From Patescibacteria group bacterium (GTDB lineage: Bacteria; Patescibacteriota; Microgenomatia; UBA10105), in NCBI GenBank assembly GCA_003524845.1, contig DQGR01000068.1, forward strand, positions 26,712 through 38,319: a DNA stretch of 11,608 nt, in the 5' to 3' direction. A program made the position numbers and the translations under genes. Shown piece after piece: positions 9,298-11,608 of this stretch (positions are counted from its first letter, which is position 1; each line of letters opens with the position of its first letter). The notes under the pieces were generated by a model, which was not told the origin of the DNA, searched no databases, and saw only the letters and a list, made by a program, of their open reading frames with translations.

Positions 9298-9326
9298 TTG
9301 ACAGCTATGCTATACTTTACTATGTA
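9298..9326 (+). promoter_or_regulatory. Promoter of the T-box/argH/argG unit
   Basis: A consensus -35 TTGACA (9298-9303) is followed at 17 bases by TATGTA (9321-9326). Overlapping it is an extended -10, TGCTATACT (9308-9316), which needs no strong -35. The extended -10 would start RNA near 9323, leaving the stem I base at 9331 intact. The TTGACA/TATGTA pair would start near 9333, inside that stem, so the extended -10 fits the leader structure better. Confidence 0.6.
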
Positions 9327-9527
9327 GTAACAGCGTTGAAGGAGAATCTCCGCCTGAGTGAATCTGGCGGGGGCCGAGCTCCTGAGCTGGTTTCCGAAGA
9401 AATCCGCCCACTGGCGGAAAGTAGGAAACATAAATTAAGCCAATCACTACTTCTGTCAAGGCTTGTCCTCGAGTAATCGCAGGACTAACACAGGAGTTAT
9501 TTGTAGTTTTAGCGGGTGATTGGGAAC

Positions 9528-9639
9528 AAGGGTGGCACCACGCGTGCGTAGCACGCGAGTTTAAAATTCAAAATTCAAAGATCAAAATCAAGCTGAATAT
9601 TGAATTAGAATAAAACTCTCGTTAGACGAACCGTCCCTT
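9528..9639 (+). promoter_or_regulatory. T-box antiterminator
   Basis: AAGGG (9528-9532) can pair with CCCTT (9635-9639) and ACG (9540-9542) with CGT (9632-9634), leaving the 7-base bulge TGGCACC (9533-9539) that binds the tRNA acceptor end. The 3' strand is also the 5' strand of the terminator, so the two structures exclude each other. The loop between 9542 and 9632 is 89 bases, far longer than usual. It holds a perfect 7-bp hairpin CGCGTGC-GTA-GCACGCG (9541-9557, overlapping two antiterminator bases) and an AT-rich stretch with AAATTCA direct repeats. Confidence 0.85.
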
Positions 9640-9688
9640 TGCGCCTATTCCTCTCTTTAGGGGAGTAGGCTCAAGCGGACGGTTTTTT
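9629..9688 (+). terminator. Rho-independent terminator of the T-box leader
   Basis: AACCGTCC (9629-9636) pairs with GGACGGTT (9677-9684). The stem continues through CTT/AAG and GCCTATTCC/GGGAGTAGGC (9643-9651 with 9661-9670; one G·T wobble), and the right arm runs into TTTTTT (9683-9688). It ends transcription before argH unless the antiterminator forms. Confidence 0.9.
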
Positions 9689-9714
9689 AGTGCAAGTAAA
9701 GAAGGGGAAGAACT

Positions 9715-11078
9715 ATGAAAAAACTCTGGCAGAAAAATAACACCTTACTTTCGAGCGTTGAAGCATTTGAAACAACGGCTGACCTTATTGTGGACCAAAA
9801 GTTGGTAGTGAGCGACGTGCTTGGATCACTCGGCCATGCGCAAATGCTCGTCAAGATTGGAATAATTACCCAATCCGAGTATAAAAAAGTTGCGTCAGGA
9901 TTGCTCCAGATTATTGTGGAAGCTCAAAATGGGAAATTTACGCTCAAGCTCGGAGATGAAGACGTGCACACAAAGATAGAACAGTACTTGACCCAACATT
10001 GCGGAGCGGTGGGTAAGAAAATTCATACCGGAAGATCAAGAAATGATCAGGTACTGACGGCAATCCGGTTGTACACGAAAGAACAGTTATTGCAGGTTGG
10101 ACTTGAGTTGGTGCAACTGGCCAAATTATTCGTAGATTTCGCTGAAGCACATGAGTTTATACCCATGCCGGATATACGCACATGCAAAAAGCCATGCCCG
10201 CAAGTGTCGGTATGTGGGCGGGCGCATTCGCTGAAAGTTTACTTGACGATTTACAAATACTGAAAACCGCCTACGAATTGAATGACCAGTCGCCGCTTGG
10301 ATCTGGAGCCGAATACGGGGTGCCGTTGCCGCTTGATCGCAAGTTGACCGCTCAGCTTTTAGGATTTAAAAAAATCCAGAATAATTCTTTGTATTGTCAA
10401 AACAGTTGGGGCAAGATTGAGGTGAACGTCGTCAATGCCTTGATTTCAATACTGGCAACAGTCAACCGTTTTGCCAGCGATTGCATGCTGTTCACCACTG
10501 CTGAATTTGGATTTTTTACCGCCAGCGACAAAGTAACCACCGGCAGCAGTATTATGCCGCAGAAGAAAAATGTTGATCTCGCTGAACTCATCCGCAGCAA
10601 AGTGCATCTGCTGGTTGGAAATTATGTCAGCCTGCTGGGAGTATCAACTAACCTGGTTTCCGGTTACAACCGTGATCTACAGGATAGCAAAAAGTTATTG
10701 ATTGATAGTTTAAATACTACTTATCAGGTAATCGGTGCAACGCAACTATTACTTACCTATATAACGCCGCAAAAAAACAAACTGGCCACGGCTATGACCA
10801 AAGAGCTTTTTGCCACGCACCTGGCTATTGACCAGGTACAAAAAGGAATTCCATTTCGCGACGCCTATAAACAGGTAGCCGCCAATTTAAGCGCAGTGCC
10901 TGAGCCTGACGAAACTACGATCGCTACCTTACTTAGTAAATCAAATCATGCAGGGGGCACCGGTAACTTACAGTTAGACAAAGCTAAACGATTGCTTACA
11001 CGAATCCGTCGATACTGGCAGCAAGAGCAAAACGCGTGGTTGCGGGTAACCGCCAATTTATTAACCCAGATAAACTAA
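9715..11078 (+). pseudogene. argH: Argininosuccinate lyase, reading frame broken by a one-base deletion near 10171
   Basis: ArgH splits argininosuccinate into arginine and fumarate, the last step of arginine synthesis (fumarase/aspartase superfamily homotetramer). Frame 1 (9715-10263) carries the N-terminal half, including TGRSRNDQV (residues 105-113). The second half is in another frame (to 11078) with AMPASVGMWAGAFAE and the superfamily signature GSSIMPQKKN (10542-10571). At 10168-10173 the sequence reads CCG-GA-TAT, where the family has Pro-Gly-Tyr-Thr-His. Restoring one base (GG to GGG) gives PMPGYTHMQKAMP, with the catalytic His, and a continuous protein of about 454 residues, the normal length. 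The ATG at 10182 is the internal Met after that His, not a real start. A good Shine-Dalgarno (AAGGGGA, 9702-9708) precedes the ATG at 9715 by 6 bases. The deletion is either a sequencing/assembly error or a real, probably inactivating mutation; the otherwise intact sequence favours error or a very recent event. Confidence 0.93.
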
Positions 11079-11087
11079 TTAAAACAT

Positions 11088-11608
11088 ATGAAAAATGCAA
11101 CAAACTATATAAAAGTATCTAAATACGAAGCCAAAAAAGGCCAGGTTAAAAAAGTCCTGCTGCTTTATTCCGGCGGGTTAGATACGAGTGTGATTCTTAA
11201 ATGGCTGCAAGCAGAGTATCAAGTGGAAGTCACTACTGTAACATTTGATATTGGTCAACAGAAAGATGATCTGGAGTCAATTCGCAAGAAGGCTCTAAAA
11301 TTTGGCGCAGCTGGCGCAATTGTTTCGGACATTAAAGAAGAATTTGCAAATGAGTATTTAGCCTTGGGAATAAAAGCCAATGCGCACTATCAGGGGGATT
11401 ACCATTTATCAACCCCGATGGGGAGAGCGGTCTGTGCCAAAAAAGCCGTTGAAGTGGCGCATGAGCTGAATATTAACTGTATTACCCATGGTTGTACCGG
11501 TAAGGGAAATGACCAGGTGCGTTTTGACGGCTATATCCTGACGCATGATCCCAAGATGCAGATTATCGCGCCGGTCAGAGAGTGGGATATGGACAGAAAT
11601 GAAGAAAT
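11088..11608 (+). CDS. argG: Argininosuccinate synthase, N-terminal part (cut by window end)
   Basis: ArgG condenses citrulline with aspartate, using ATP, to form argininosuccinate, the substrate of ArgH. The 173 codons present include the PP-loop YSGGLDTS (residues 27-34), which binds ATP phosphates, and later HGCTGKGNDQVRF, the conserved block of the ATP/citrulline site. The ATG at 11088 lies 9 bases after the argH stop, so the two genes are co-transcribed under the T-box. The start gives about 20 residues before the usual beginning of the fold (typically MKKVVLAYSGG); no nearer start codon is in frame. No strong Shine-Dalgarno is seen. The remainder lies beyond base 11608. Confidence 0.96.
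   Translation, partial: MKNATNYIKVSKYEAKKGQVKKVLLLYSGGLDTSVILKWLQAEYQVEVTTVTFDIGQQKDDLESIRKKALKFGAAGAIVSDIKEEFANEYLALGIKANAHYQGDYHLSTPMGRAVCAKKAVEVAHELNINCITHGCTGKGNDQVRFDGYILTHDPKMQIIAPVREWDMDRNEE

Larger units (their letters stand above)
9331..9688 (+). ncRNA. T-box riboswitch leader (probably tRNA-Arg responsive) of argH-argG
   Basis: The leader senses uncharged tRNA and controls termination ahead of argH. The hallmark T-box AACAAGGGTGGCACCACG is at 9525-9542. Upstream helices read by eye are as follows. A compact stem I (9331-9389): CAGC/GCTG, then GGAG/CTCC, then CCGCC/GGCGG, with a GTTGAA versus TGA kink between the lower two helices. Stem II (9390-9429): GTTTCC/GGAAAC and CCGCC/GGCGG, flanking GAA opposite AGTA, an S-turn-like loop. 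Stem III (9440-9523): CCAATCAC/GTGATTGG enclosing CTTCTGT/ACAGGAG and GTCCT/AGGAC. The 3' loop of stem I contains CGA (9375-9377), an Arg codon and candidate specifier. The tRNA-pairing bulge TGGC implies discriminator G, compatible with many tRNA-Arg. The class is secure from the T-box and terminator; stem I and the specifier are tentative. It is transcriptional in type. Confidence 0.9.

Noticed and set aside
9216..9431. 71-codon minus-strand reading frame
   Set aside because: It overlaps both promoters and the T-box helices and resembles no known family, so it is a chance frame.
9541..9557. CGCGTGC-GTA-GCACGCG as a stand-alone terminator
   Set aside because: It is followed by an AT-mixed tract without a T-run, and the real terminator is at 9629-9688.
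10165..10190. Programmed ribosomal frameshift in argH
   Set aside because: No slippery heptamer with a downstream structure is evident, and family ArgH is not known to use recoding. A deletion or sequence error is simpler.
10182..11078. A separate short argH-like gene starting at ATG 10182
   Set aside because: That ATG is the internal Met of the THMQ motif. The two frames join into one normal-length ArgH after a one-base correction.

Overview
The window reads as a chromosomal segment of a small-genome bacterium. Compact, overlapping genes, a strongly diverged F-type ATP synthase and an O-antigen-ligase/TPR protein with a Pro/Ser/Thr tail point to the Candidate Phyla Radiation (Patescibacteria), perhaps a Microgenomates-like lineage. 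This placement is inference from gene content and sequence style only. TGA acts as a normal stop (ends of atpF, atpH and the O-antigen-ligase-like gene), which argues against the recoded Gracilibacteria and Absconditabacteria.

Region 1 (1-7156, + strand) is an energy cluster. It opens with the C-terminal part of a small membrane protein that resembles the F0 c subunit but lacks the c-subunit carboxylate. Next is gpmI (2,3-bisphosphoglycerate-independent phosphoglycerate mutase), then atpF, atpH, atpA, atpG, atpD and atpC in the standard bacterial order. From gpmI onward, genes are 3-9 bases apart or overlap by 14-17 bases, so one transcript is likely. No subunit a or convincing c gene lies in the window; they should be upstream if the enzyme is complete. 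The F1 parts are trimmed: short delta, short alpha N-terminus, and epsilon without its C-terminal helical domain. Beta keeps its P-loop and catalytic Glu but has Leu where the adenine-stacking Tyr normally sits.

Region 2 (7165-9168, - strand) is a 667-residue polytopic membrane protein with an O-antigen ligase/polymerase-like core, TPR repeats and a low-complexity tail. It converges on atpC with 8 bases between them and has a good sigma70-type promoter at 9195-9223.

Region 3 (9224-11608, + strand) is an arginine unit: promoter, long T-box riboswitch leader (about 9331-9688) with mutually exclusive antiterminator and terminator, argH, and argG (cut by the window end). ArgG joins citrulline and aspartate to argininosuccinate, and ArgH splits this to arginine and fumarate. 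The T-box would raise expression when a tRNA, most likely tRNA-Arg, is uncharged. argH carries a one-base deletion immediately before its catalytic His motif, which is either a sequence error or a real inactivating mutation.

The most notable points are the T-box leader (compact stem I, very long antiterminator loop), the carboxylate-less c-like protein beside the ATP synthase, gpmI embedded in the ATP synthase cluster, and the argH frameshift.
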